Assembly (NCBI GenBank): GCA_964461715.1
Contig: CAYWVR010000043.1
Location: forward strand, 1 to 23,838
Origin: CAYWVR01 sp964461715
GTDB taxonomy: Bacteria; Planctomycetota; Phycisphaerae; FEN-1346
Length of the DNA stretch: 23,838 bases
Direction: 5' to 3'
The first letter of the stretch is position 1; each line of letters opens with the position of its first letter. Under the pieces are notes generated by a model. That model was not told the origin of the DNA, made no database searches, and saw only the letters and a program-made list of their open reading frames with translations. Made by a program: the position numbers and the translations under genes. Below, piece after piece: positions 7,421 through 14,734 of the stretch.

Positions 7421-8931
7421 GGGACGTCCTCCTCGCCGGTGGCGACGCGCATGACGGCCTCGGGGGTCCACTCGCTCACCGGCCGCTTCGCCGCCAGCCG
7501 CCCCCGATACATGACGGCGAGCGTGTCGGAGACGCCGAGCAGTTCCGGCAGGTAACCGGAGATCCAGAGGATCGCTTTGCCCCGAGCGGCCAAACGTCCC
7601 AGCAGGGCGTAGATGTCCGCCTTCGCCGCCACGTCGATGCCGCGCGTCGGCTCGTCCAACAGCAGGACGTCGGCCTCCTGGTGCAACAGCCGCGCGAGGG
7701 CCACCTTCTGCTGGTTGCCGCCCGAGAGGTCGGTAATGGGTTGCTCGGGACCCCGGGTGCGGATGCCGAGCCGGTTGATCCACCCGCGCGCCGCCTCGCG
7801 GACCCGCCGCCGGGAGAGCAGCCCGCTGCGCCGGTACGGGTCGAGCCGCGAGAGCGTCAGGTTTTCGGCAACCGAGAGCTCCGGCGCGAGGCCCTCCGCC
7901 TTCCGGTCCTCCGAGAGGTACCCGACGCCCCTCCGCACCATCGTCGCCGGGCTCGCCCCGGTGCTCAGGACACCCTTGACGAGGACGCGTCCCTCCTTAA
8001 CGGGTGCCAGTCCGAAGACGGCCCGCACGAGCTCGGTCCGCCCCGCCCCCACCAGGCCCGTGACGCCGAGGATCTCCCCCCGCCGAAGCTCCAGGCTCGC
8101 CCCCCGCGGCAGGTCCTCGCCGGAAAGATCCGCCAGGTCCAGCACCACGCCCTTCATCTCGTGCGGCTCGCGATGGTAGACGTCCGCCAGGTCGCGTCCG
8201 ACCATAAGGCGGATGATCTCGGCGGTGTCGGTGGAGGCCGTCTCGCCGGTGCCGACGCTGTGGCCGTCGCGGAGGACCGTAACCCGGTCGCCGACGGCCC
8301 GGACCTCCTCCAGGAAATGGCTGATGTAGACGACGCTGACACCGCGCTGGCGCAACCGCCGGATGACGCGGAAGAGGACCTCGGTGTCGGCCTGCGAGAG
8401 GCTGGAGGTGGGCTCGTCGAAGACGACGACGCGGGCTTTTATGGCCAGGGCCCGGGCCACCTCGACGAGCTGCTGGGCCCCGATGGGGAGGGCCCCGACG
8501 CGGGCCCCCGAGGGGAGGTCTGGGTGCTCGAGCTCCTCGAGCGCCGCCTCCGCCCGCCGCCGCATCTCGCCCCGCCGCACAAACCCCGCGCGCACCGGCT
8601 CGGCCCCGAGGAGGATGTTCTCCTCGACCGAAAGGTGCGGGGCCAGGGCGAGTTCCTGGTGGATCATGGCGACGCCGGCGGCCCGGGCGTCGAGCGGATC
8701 ACGCGGGGTGTAGGGCCGCCCGTCTAAGACCATCCGTCCGGCGTCGGGGTGCAGAGCCCCCACCAGGACCTTCATAAGGGTGCTCTTGCCCGCCCCGTTC
8801 TCGCCCACCAGGGCGTGGACCTCGCCCGGCCGGACCTCCAGCTCCACCTCTGCCAGGGCTCGCGTCGAGCCGAAGGCCTTGGCAATGCTCATCATGCGGA
8901 GGCGCGGGGCGAGGGCAATGGAATCGATCAT
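7417..8931 (-). CDS. Sugar ABC transporter ATP-binding protein with two ATPase domains, RbsA/MglA-like
   Basis: At 504 residues this is the normal length for the family. Domain 1 has Walker A GENGAGKST (43-51), a divergent signature LPIGAQQ and Walker B VVVFDEPTSS near 170. Domain 2 has the degenerate P-loop GAGRTEL near 294, typical of RbsA-type proteins, signature LSGGNQQ near 401 and Walker B LLLDEPTRG near 424. It powers sugar uptake with the downstream permease. The ATG at 8931 has no convincing ribosome-binding site; tandem ATGs at 8895 and 8892 are alternatives, also without one. A palindrome (8996-9064) separates it from the binding-protein gene and may lower expression of this part of the operon. 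Confidence 0.92.
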   Translation of the reverse strand: MIDSIALAPRLRMMSIAKAFGSTRALAEVELEVRPGEVHALVGENGAGKSTLMKVLVGALHPDAGRMVLDGRPYTPRDPLDARAAGVAMIHQELALAPHLSVEENILLGAEPVRAGFVRRGEMRRRAEAALEELEHPDLPSGARVGALPIGAQQLVEVARALAIKARVVVFDEPTSSLSQADTEVLFRVIRRLRQRGVSVVYISHFLEEVRAVGDRVTVLRDGHSVGTGETASTDTAEIIRLMVGRDLADVYHREPHEMKGVVLDLADLSGEDLPRGASLELRRGEILGVTGLVGAGRTELVRAVFGLAPVKEGRVLVKGVLSTGASPATMVRRGVGYLSEDRKAEGLAPELSVAENLTLSRLDPYRRSGLLSRRRVREAARGWINRLGIRTRGPEQPITDLSGGNQQKVALARLLHQEADVLLLDEPTRGIDVAAKADIYALLGRLAARGKAILWISGYLPELLGVSDTLAVMYRGRLAAKRPVSEWTPEAVMRVATGEEDVP

Positions 8932-8995
8932 GGGCGGCGAGCGCCGTCTCGTGCCGCGCCGCGAATGGCGCAGCGGATTTCGGATGCCGGGCGCC

Positions 8996-9064
8996 ACTGG
9001 CGGCTTGCCCGCCAGTGCGCTACGAACACCTGTGGCCTTAGGCACTGGCGGGCAAGCCGCCAGC
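8996..9064. repeat. REP-like nested palindrome inside the ABC operon
   Basis: Two perfect 22-base inverted arms (8997-9018 and 9042-9063) flank a 23-base loop. Each arm is itself a hairpin: CTGGCGG/CCGCCAG around CTTGC in the left arm and the reverse in the right arm. The unit can therefore form either one long stem or two small ones. It lies between the stop of the binding-protein gene (9096) and the ATPase start (8931). The structure matches dispersed palindromic repeats (REP/BIME-like). Such elements between a binding-protein gene and its permease genes, as in malE-malF of E. coli, stabilise the upstream mRNA. Confidence 0.8.
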
Positions 9065-9095
9065 ACCCCCCCCGTGTGGACAGCGCGCGACAGCC

Positions 9096-10112
9096 TCAGT
9101 CAAGGTACGTGTCGAGCGGGGGGTGGAGGAGGCGCTGGATCTCGGGCTCGTCCAGGTTCGTCTTCGTGACGACCGTGACCCCCGTGTCGATCCGCTTGGG
9201 CACGTCCTCGCCCTGGAGATGGGCGACCAGCGTCCTGACGCCGCGCTCGCCCATCGCGAAGGGATCCTGGACGACGAGGCCGTGCAGCTCGCCGGCGCGG
9301 AGGGCCTCGATTAGCTTCGCCGAGACGTCGAAGCCGACGAAGATGACCTTGCCCGCCAGGCCCCGGGCTCTCAGCGCCTGGAGCATGCCGTAGGTCGTGG
9401 ACTCGTTCGGGCAAAAGATGCCGTCGACGGCCTCGGCCACCGCGGGGCTCGCCAGGAGGGTCTCGGCGGCGCTCATCGCGCTCTCGACGGTGGCACCGCC
9501 GTACTGGTCGCGGGAGAGGACCTCGATGGCAGGGCGCCGGGCGATCTCCTCCAGGAAGCCCGCCTCGCGGTTCATCGTCGAGGCGCTGCCGACCTGGTAC
9601 CGGAGGACGACCACCTGGCCGCCCTCGGGCCCGAGGAGCTCGGCCATCCGCCGGGCCGCCAACCGTCCGCCCTCGGTGTTATCGGTGGCGACGAAGCTGA
9701 CGTAGGCGTCGTCGTCCGCCAGGTCCGAATCGATGATGACGACGGGGATGCCGGCCTCGCGGGCGTCCTGGACGGGGCGCACCAGGGCCATGTCGTCGAG
9801 CGGTGCCAGCACGATGCCGTCAACGCGTTTCTGGATGAAGGTCTCAAGGACCTGAATCTGGGCGTCGCGGTCGTCCTCCTTGATGGGCCCCTGCCAGATG
9901 ATGCGAACGCCCTGGAGGTCGCGCTCGGCCTTGACGGCCCCGGCGTGGATGGACTTCCAGAACTCGTGGGTGGTGCCCTTGGGGATGACGGGGATGGTGA
10001 GCGCCGGCCCCGCGCCCTCGCCATCGGTCGCGCCGGGCTCGCCCTCGCCACACCCCGCCACCAGGACCCATGCCAGGCCCATCAGAATCGCCGCCGAGAC
10101 GTGCCGCCGCAT
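9096..10112 (-). CDS. Sugar-binding lipoprotein of an RbsB-type ABC importer
   Basis: This 338-residue protein has a lipobox (WVLVAGC, C21), an acidic/glycine linker and a type 1 periplasmic-binding fold. Visible family segments are IPVIPKGTTHEFWKSI, VDGIVLAPLDD, IPVVIIDSDL, FVATDNTEGGRLAARRM, GIFCPNESTTYGML and VIFVGFDVS. It captures a sugar outside the membrane and passes it to the downstream RbsC/RbsA-like proteins. The ATG at 10112 has a strong GGGAGGAG site 9 bases upstream and gives a clean lipoprotein signal, unlike the longer in-frame start at 10250. It is the first gene of the operon, with promoter at 10142-10171. The ligand cannot be read from the sequence; the fucosidase and pectate-lyase remnant nearby make a plant or algal sugar plausible. 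Confidence 0.9.
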   Translation of the reverse strand: MRRHVSAAILMGLAWVLVAGCGEGEPGATDGEGAGPALTIPVIPKGTTHEFWKSIHAGAVKAERDLQGVRIIWQGPIKEDDRDAQIQVLETFIQKRVDGIVLAPLDDMALVRPVQDAREAGIPVVIIDSDLADDDAYVSFVATDNTEGGRLAARRMAELLGPEGGQVVVLRYQVGSASTMNREAGFLEEIARRPAIEVLSRDQYGGATVESAMSAAETLLASPAVAEAVDGIFCPNESTTYGMLQALRARGLAGKVIFVGFDVSAKLIEALRAGELHGLVVQDPFAMGERGVRTLVAHLQGEDVPKRIDTGVTVVTKTNLDEPEIQRLLHPPLDTYLD

Positions 10113-10141
10113 CGTGTGCTCCTCCCGAAGTGCCGGGCCGC

Positions 10142-10171
10142 ATCCTAAGCCGAGGCCCCTCAGGGCGTCAA
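10142..10171 (-). promoter_or_regulatory. Promoter of the sugar ABC operon
   Basis: On the minus strand TTGACG (10171-10166), an 18-base spacer and TAGGAT (10147-10142) lie about 30 bases before the start codon. The -35 matches at five of six positions. Confidence 0.6.
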
Positions 10172-10239
10172 GGAAGAACAACGCGACGGGTGGTGCGTCC
10201 AAGACGGGCCCAAAGGCGTCCCGACACCGCCGCAACATC

Positions 10240-10256
10240 GAACGGTTCAATATAGA
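10240..10256. promoter_or_regulatory. Possible operator and -10 in the divergent ABC/TPR intergenic region
   Basis: GAAC-G-GTTC (10240-10248) is a small dyad directly followed by TATAGA (10251-10256), a possible -10 for the TPR gene at 10287. No matching -35 is visible. The dyad is short and could be chance. Confidence 0.22.
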
Positions 10257-10286
10257 GATACCGTAGACGCCCCCGGGGGCACGCTC

Positions 10287-11771
10287 ATGACGAAACGCCC
10301 GCCCAGGATCGCCCTAGTCCTCGCCGCCCTCGTGGCCGGGTTTGCCCTGACCGCACGCGGGAAAGGCAAGGCCGAGGAGGCCGCCTGGGAGCGCCATAAC
10401 GAGGCGGGTCGCCGGGCCCTCGAGCGCGGACGGTACACCGAGGCCGTCGAGGCGTTCACCGCGGGCCTGGAGGTCGCCGAGGAAGGTGCCCAGCGGTCCA
10501 TGCTCATCGCCAAGAGCCTCAACAACCTCGGCCGCGTCTACCAGGCCCTCGGACGCTACGACGAGGCCGCCCCCCTCCTCGAACGGTCCCTCTCGGCCCT
10601 GAAGTCCGTCCGCGGCACCGCCCACGTCGACACCGCCGTCGGCCTCAACAACCTCGGCCTCCTACGAAGGGACCAGGCCCGCTTCGAGGAGGCCGAGAAG
10701 CTCTTCCGCAGCGCGCTGACGATCCGCTCCCGGGTCCTCGGACGCGACCACCCGCTGGTGGGATCGACGCTGGCGAACCTCGCTGAGCTCTACCGCGTGC
10801 GAGGCCTGTACGAGCGGGCCGAGCCGATCTATAGCCGGGCCCTCGCGATCCTCAAGAAGGCCCATGGCGACCGCCACCCGAACGTCGCCATGGTCCTCGC
10901 GAGCTCGGCCGTCCTCTACCGCGAGCTGGACCGCCTGGCCGTGGCCCGGGGACTGGCCGAGGAGGCCCTGGAGATTCAGAAGGCCGCTCACGGCGAGCGG
11001 CATCCCAACGTCGCCGTGGCCCTCGAACAGATCGCGAACCTGGAGCGCGACCGCGAGAACTGGGGTGCCGCACGGCAACTCTACGACGAGGCCCTCGCCC
11101 TCGCCGAAGAATCGCTCGGACGCGATCATCCCGCCCTCGCCCGCGTCCTCAACGAGACGGCCACCCTTGAACGGCTGCGCGGCAAGGCGGGGGAGGCGGA
11201 GGCACTGCTGAAGCGGGCCCTGGAGATTCAAAAGGCCGCCTACGGAGAGCGTCACCCCGAGATGGCCGCCGTCATGGAGAACCTCGCCGTCGTCGAACGG
11301 TCGCTTGGCCACTATCCGCTGGCCGAGGCCGCCGCCCGAGAGTCGTTGGCCATGCGCGGGGCCATCTTCGGTCCCGAGCACTACGCGCTGGCCGGGAGCC
11401 TGGCGGCCCTGGCCGACGTGTATCGATACCAGGGCAAGGAAACCGAGGCCGTCGAGCCGGCCGAGCGGGCCCTGGAAATCTACGAGCGGAACCTCGGGGC
11501 GAAGCATCCCGAGGTGGCCACTCATCTCAACCGTCTGGCGCTGCTGCTCGTAAACCTCGGCCGCTGCCGCCAGGCCGAGCCGCACTACCTGCGGGCCGTC
11601 GCCATCCGCGAGAAAATCTTCGGCCCGGACCACCCGCGCGTCGCCATCGTCCTGGAGAACTATGCGAAGCTCCTGGCGGCGATGGATCGCACCGACGAGG
11701 CCGCCGAGATCGCCGCCCGCGCCAAGGCCATCTGGGACGCCGCCCTGCGCAAGCGCGAGGAAGGCACCTGA
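10287..11771 (+). CDS. Exported TPR-repeat protein of the kinesin-light-chain type
   Basis: This 494-residue protein begins with a basic/hydrophobic segment (residues 1-24) that looks like a signal peptide or anchor. The rest is a run of about ten tetratricopeptide repeats, most at the 42-residue spacing of kinesin-light-chain repeats. Each has the pattern A-LNNLG-Y--GRY-EAEPL---AL-I with a connecting GxxHP motif (GRDHPLV, GDRHPNV, GERHPNV, GAKHPEV, GPDHPRV). Such arrays are protein-interaction scaffolds, and no catalytic domain is attached. It is monocistronic and divergent from the ABC operon. The start codon has only a weak GGGGG upstream. Adjacent repeats are similar but not identical in DNA, so they do not look recently expanded. 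Confidence 0.85.
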   Translation: MTKRPPRIALVLAALVAGFALTARGKGKAEEAAWERHNEAGRRALERGRYTEAVEAFTAGLEVAEEGAQRSMLIAKSLNNLGRVYQALGRYDEAAPLLERSLSALKSVRGTAHVDTAVGLNNLGLLRRDQARFEEAEKLFRSALTIRSRVLGRDHPLVGSTLANLAELYRVRGLYERAEPIYSRALAILKKAHGDRHPNVAMVLASSAVLYRELDRLAVARGLAEEALEIQKAAHGERHPNVAVALEQIANLERDRENWGAARQLYDEALALAEESLGRDHPALARVLNETATLERLRGKAGEAEALLKRALEIQKAAYGERHPEMAAVMENLAVVERSLGHYPLAEAAARESLAMRGAIFGPEHYALAGSLAALADVYRYQGKETEAVEPAERALEIYERNLGAKHPEVATHLNRLALLLVNLGRCRQAEPHYLRAVAIREKIFGPDHPRVAIVLENYAKLLAAMDRTDEAAEIAARAKAIWDAALRKREEGT

Positions 11772-11772
11772 C

Positions 11773-11789
11773 GGGTGGCATGGCCACCC
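11773..11789. terminator. Hairpin between convergent genes
   Basis: A perfect 7-bp stem with loop ATG (GGGTGGC 11773-11779, GCCACCC 11783-11789) begins two bases after the TPR stop codon and 17 bases from the end of the convergent GAF gene. There is no T-tract, so termination would be weak or factor-assisted. Confidence 0.45.
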
Positions 11790-11806
11790 CACCCGGCGCA
11801 CGAAGG

Positions 11807-12682
11807 TCACCGGCTGCGCGCCGCCAGGAGTTGCGCGAGCGCCCGGGCCAGCGGCCCGACGGCCTCGCGGCCGAGGACGTCGAGCGCGTCCGGATCGCCT
11901 GTCAGGCACAGCGCCCCGAACGTCCGACCGCCGTCGGCGAGCGGGACGCAGAGGGCCCCGGCGGTCGGGCCGCCGGCGCGGCGTGTCACGACGAGGGTCT
12001 CGCCGGTCCGGACAGCCCGCTCGGCGGCGGCCCGCTGGAGCTCGTCGGGTCCTTCGCCGACCACCGCGGTCACCTTGAGCTGCCCGCCTCTCTCGTCGAC
12101 GGCAAACGCGCACCCGTGGTCGGCTCCCGCCGCCTCCAGAATCCGCGCGGCCCCGCGCTCCAGGATCGCGTCCGACTCCAAGCCCGCCAACCGGACCAGG
12201 TCGCATGTCGCCGTGAAGAGTCGCCCGGCGTCCACGCCGCCGATCGTGCGCGCAGCCGGCACCTTCGCCGCCGATTCGGCCTCCGCCGGCTCGTCCTCGC
12301 CGCACAGCCTCCGCACGCGCCGCGACAGCTCCCCGATGCCGCGCGGCAGGACGACGTAATCGTCGGCCAGGTCCTCGTTGACAAGCTGCCGCGCGAGGCC
12401 CTCCTCGGGGGGGGCGGCCAGAAGGACGAGCGGCACGTCGCCGCCAACCCGGGCCAGACTTGCCAAGGCGGAGCGCGCCCGGCCCTCCAGGTCCGCCAGC
12501 CGGACCGTCACCGCCTCCGGCCGCGCCCGGGCGACCGAGAGCACCGCCTCCACCGTCGCCCCGTGGACCTCCATCGGCCCGGCCACGCCCTGGACGGCCG
12601 TGGCCTCGCGCGGGTCGCGACAGAGGAGGACCGTCCGCCGGGCGGGCTCGAGGGCGGCGGCCTGCTCGGGGGCGATCCTCAT
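11807..12682 (-). CDS. Pseudo-receiver plus GAF-domain regulatory protein
   Basis: This 291-residue protein has two regions. Residues about 15-128 resemble a response-regulator receiver: strand RRTVLLCRD, a PLVLLAAPPEEG beta-4 and DDYVVLPRGIGEL at 107-119. The conserved Lys before Pro is Leu and no acidic pocket is visible, so it should not be phosphorylated. Residues about 148-291 look like a GAF domain (TCDLVRLAGLESDAI ... GALCVPLADGGRTFGALCLTG), a small-molecule or redox sensor fold. No output domain follows. The ATG at 12682 overlaps the previous stop (ATGA), so the two are coupled. A role as a sensory adaptor is inferred; the partner is unknown. Confidence 0.7.
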   Translation of the reverse strand: MRIAPEQAAALEPARRTVLLCRDPREATAVQGVAGPMEVHGATVEAVLSVARARPEAVTVRLADLEGRARSALASLARVGGDVPLVLLAAPPEEGLARQLVNEDLADDYVVLPRGIGELSRRVRRLCGEDEPAEAESAAKVPAARTIGGVDAGRLFTATCDLVRLAGLESDAILERGAARILEAAGADHGCAFAVDERGGQLKVTAVVGEGPDELQRAAAERAVRTGETLVVTRRAGGPTAGALCVPLADGGRTFGALCLTGDPDALDVLGREAVGPLARALAQLLAARSR

Positions 12683-13341
12683 GCCTCGTCGTCCTCCGCC
12701 AACAGAAGCCGCAGCTCCTCGTCGGTCAGCTCGATGCGCGGCGGGAGGTCGGGCCGCGAGCCCTCGGGAGGCTCGGCCTCCAAGGGCGCGGGCTCCGCCT
12801 CGGCCGGTTCGGTCTCCGAGGGCGTGGTCTCGACGGTCGCCTCCGGCGGCGGGGCTTCGGGCTCCGGCGGCGGCGCGGGCTCCGGCTCGCGCTTCGGCGG
12901 CGCGGGGGGACGGACCGGCGGACGAAGCTGCAAATCCATGCTCTCCAGGAGAGCCGAGATCCCGTCCAGGCCCGCCACCACCAGGTCCGCCCCGACCAGC
13001 TCGGCCAGTCGGCCCTTGTAGTCGAATCCGGGGCTGTGGTAGGCGACGAGAGTGCTCTCGGGCCACTCGCGGCGGACGAGCGGCAGAAGCCGGAACTCGT
13101 CCCGCCCGAAATGGTCGACCCCGACGATGATGTAGCGGAAGGGAACGTCGGCCCGCTGGGCCTCGATGACGGCGTCGTAGGGGGTGGCGGCCACCGTGAG
13201 GCGGACCCCGGCCCCGGCCAGACTCCGCTCCAGGACCGCCGCCAGGTGCGACCCGTCTTGGAGGACCAGCAACGTCCTCGTTCCCCCCGGCATGCGCCTC
13301 AGGGCCTCCAACCGCTCTTCAGGTGTCGGCTTCGCAGTCAC
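12679..13341 (-). CDS. Degenerate receiver-like protein with a long Pro/Glu tail
   Basis: Residues about 21-135 of this 220-residue protein follow the receiver alternation (RTLLVLQDGSHLAAVLERSL, then YIIVGVDHFGRDEF, STLVAYHS, GADLVVAG). The N-terminal acidic pair is missing and there is no Lys after beta-5; D76 is at best a lone candidate acceptor. Residues 138-200 are almost only Pro, Glu, Ala and Thr, a disordered spacer, ending in a short acidic helix (IELTDEELRLLLAEDDEA). The start is GTG at 13341, supported by a promoter whose -10 ends five bases earlier, implying a leaderless message. An internal ATG at about residue 17 is the alternative. It is coupled to the GAF gene and divergent from padR. 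Confidence 0.62.
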   Translation of the reverse strand: MTAKPTPEERLEALRRMPGGTRTLLVLQDGSHLAAVLERSLAGAGVRLTVAATPYDAVIEAQRADVPFRYIIVGVDHFGRDEFRLLPLVRREWPESTLVAYHSPGFDYKGRLAELVGADLVVAGLDGISALLESMDLQLRPPVRPPAPPKREPEPAPPPEPEAPPPEATVETTPSETEPAEAEPAPLEAEPPEGSRPDLPPRIELTDEELRLLLAEDDEA

Positions 13342-13346
13342 ACCCT

Positions 13347-13375
13347 ACTATGTCGCATAATCGGCCTTGCGTCAA
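13347..13375 (-). promoter_or_regulatory. Leaderless promoter of the pseudo-receiver/GAF operon
   Basis: On the minus strand TTGACG (13375-13370), exactly 17 bases and CATAGT (13352-13347) stand five bases before the GTG start, so transcription should begin at or next to the start codon. The octamer CATAGTAG is shared with the divergent padR promoter. Confidence 0.6.
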
Positions 13376-13415
13376 CCGGGATTGGCCGCCAAACCGGGCA
13401 ACCGCCCATTTCTTC

Positions 13416-13444
13416 TTGACCACTGCTACCTCGCATTGCATAGT
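13416..13444 (+). promoter_or_regulatory. Leaderless promoter of padR
   Basis: TTGACC (13416-13421), exactly 17 bases and CATAGT (13439-13444) stand six bases before the ATG at 13451. No Shine-Dalgarno sequence is present, consistent with a leaderless transcript. CATAGTAG (13439-13446) is an inverted copy of 13345-13352 and could be the PadR operator. Confidence 0.6.
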
Positions 13445-13450
13445 AGTTCC

Positions 13451-13783
13451 ATGCGGGCGTGGACGGCACAGCTCAGGAAGGGCGTCGTGGAGCTAGCCGT
13501 GCTGGCGGCCCTGGCCCCCGGCGAGGCCTACGGCTATGAGATCCTGCGCCGTCTCGCCGGGCGCGACCGCCGGCTCGAGCTCACCGAGAGCACGGTGTAC
13601 CCGCTTCTGGCGCGGCTTGCGAAGGACGGGCTGCTGGCGGTCCGGGCGGCCCCCTCCCCCGCCGGGCCGCCCCGGCGGTACTACCGGCTGACCGACCGCG
13701 GCCACCGGCGGTTGGACGAGATGAGGGACACGTGGACGGCGCTCTCCCGCGCCGTCCACGAGCTACTGGAGGATGCACAATGA
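13451..13783 (+). CDS. PadR-family transcriptional regulator
   Basis: This 110-residue protein is a compact winged helix of the PadR type: LRKGVVELAVLAAL, EAYGYEILRRL, LTESTVYPLLARLAKDGLL and the wing RRYYRLTDRGHRRL. A C-terminal helix provides dimerisation. Short PadR proteins of this class usually repress their own operon and respond to envelope or antibiotic stress. Its stop overlaps the next start (ATGA), which pairs it with the HAAS-like membrane protein, a common arrangement. The promoter at 13416-13444 carries a possible operator over its -10. Family membership is firm; the inducer is unknown. Confidence 0.9.
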   Translation: MRAWTAQLRKGVVELAVLAALAPGEAYGYEILRRLAGRDRRLELTESTVYPLLARLAKDGLLAVRAAPSPAGPPRRYYRLTDRGHRRLDEMRDTWTALSRAVHELLEDAQ

Positions 13784-14583
13784 ACCCATCGGACGTCACA
13801 CTCTTCCCCGAGGCCCGGGAGCGCCTGGACGCCTGGCTCGACGCCATCGACGCCCGGCTCCGCGAGACCGGCATGGAACGCGACGCCCGCCGCGGCATCA
13901 CCGACGACGTCGAGGGCCAGGTCCTCGAAACCCTCGCGGCGCGCGTCGGCGCGACGCCCTCGGCCGAGGACGTCGCCTCCGCCCTCGCCGAGATGGACCC
14001 GCCGGCGGCCTATGCCGCCGACGCCCCGCCGACCGGCGAGGCACCGCCACTCCGTCCGTCGCCCGGGCCAACGCGGCCGGCGAAGCAGCGGCTGTCGCGC
14101 GTCGCCCTGCTGGGCCTCCTCTGGGCCCCGCTGGCCCTCCTGGCGCTCGTCGTGGTGGGCCTCTTCTGGTACGGCTACGAGCGACAGATCGGCGCCGACC
14201 GCGAGGCCCGGGCCCGGGCCGAGGAGCAGGCCGCCCTCGAGCGAGAGCGCGAGCTCCTGCTGGGGATGGAGGATCCGCGCCGCGCCGTGGCCCAAGGGCA
14301 CCCGGACGGTGCCGAGGCGGAGGTCTGGACGGGCGAGGTTGAGACGACGGTCACCTACGAGGAGGCCACGTGGTTGGGCATCCCGGCGCTGCTGCTGTCG
14401 CTGCTGAGCCTGACCGCCCCCATCGGGACAACGGTCTGCGGCATCGTGGCCATCGTCCAGATCCGGGCCTCGAAGGGCCGCCTCTACGGCATGCCGCTGG
14501 CGATCTTCGACACGGTGCTCTTTCCCGGCCTGGCGATTCTCCTCGCCGTCGGCGCGCTCGTGCTGGGACTGCTGATGGCTTGA
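13780..14583 (+). CDS. HAAS-like membrane protein, PadR partner
   Basis: This 267-residue protein has an N-terminal helical region (about 10-75) that looks like a HAAS-type signalling domain: RERLDAWLDAIDARL, then GITDDVEGQVLETL and EDVASALAEM. A Pro-rich linker (about 82-102) is followed by a membrane helix at 107-131, a charged coiled coil (about 133-165), and two more hydrophobic segments at about 195-225 and 235-266. PadR regulators are often co-transcribed with HAAS membrane proteins thought to hold the repressor. The ATG overlaps the padR stop and has GGAGG 8 bases upstream. A strong hairpin (14615-14646) follows. The exact membrane topology is uncertain. Confidence 0.7.
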   Translation: MNPSDVTLFPEARERLDAWLDAIDARLRETGMERDARRGITDDVEGQVLETLAARVGATPSAEDVASALAEMDPPAAYAADAPPTGEAPPLRPSPGPTRPAKQRLSRVALLGLLWAPLALLALVVVGLFWYGYERQIGADREARARAEEQAALERERELLLGMEDPRRAVAQGHPDGAEAEVWTGEVETTVTYEEATWLGIPALLLSLLSLTAPIGTTVCGIVAIVQIRASKGRLYGMPLAIFDTVLFPGLAILLAVGALVLGLLMA

Positions 14584-14614
14584 GGCCCGCGCCGCCCTCC
14601 TCCGGCGATGGTGG

Positions 14615-14646
14615 CACGGGTCCCGGCGCGCCGGGACCTGCCCGTG
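14615..14646 (+). terminator. Strong GC hairpin after the padR operon
   Basis: A perfect 20-base palindrome (14619-14638) is extended by CACG/CGTG outer pairing to 14615-14646. There is no T-tract, so it may pause or protect RNA rather than terminate on its own. Confidence 0.45.
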
Positions 14647-14696
14647 GTCGTGCGACGGCCTGGTCGTCCGTTGTGCAGTTCTGTTGCGCCCGGGCC

Positions 14697-14726
14697 TTGC
14701 GGCCGGCGGCGCCGGAGACGTATCGT
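14697..14726 (+). promoter_or_regulatory. Candidate promoter of the ZIP transporter gene
   Basis: TTGCGG (14697-14702), an 18-base spacer and TATCGT (14721-14726) end eight bases before the ATG at 14735, again giving little or no leader. No well-placed Shine-Dalgarno sequence is seen. Confidence 0.4.
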
Positions 14727-14734
14727 AGACCCCC

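Noticed and set aside
10287..11771. Repeated 42-codon pattern as a possible DNA repeat array or CRISPR-like array
   Set aside because: The periodicity is at protein level (TPR units) and the DNA of the units differs. No CRISPR array or short exact spaced repeats occur in the window.
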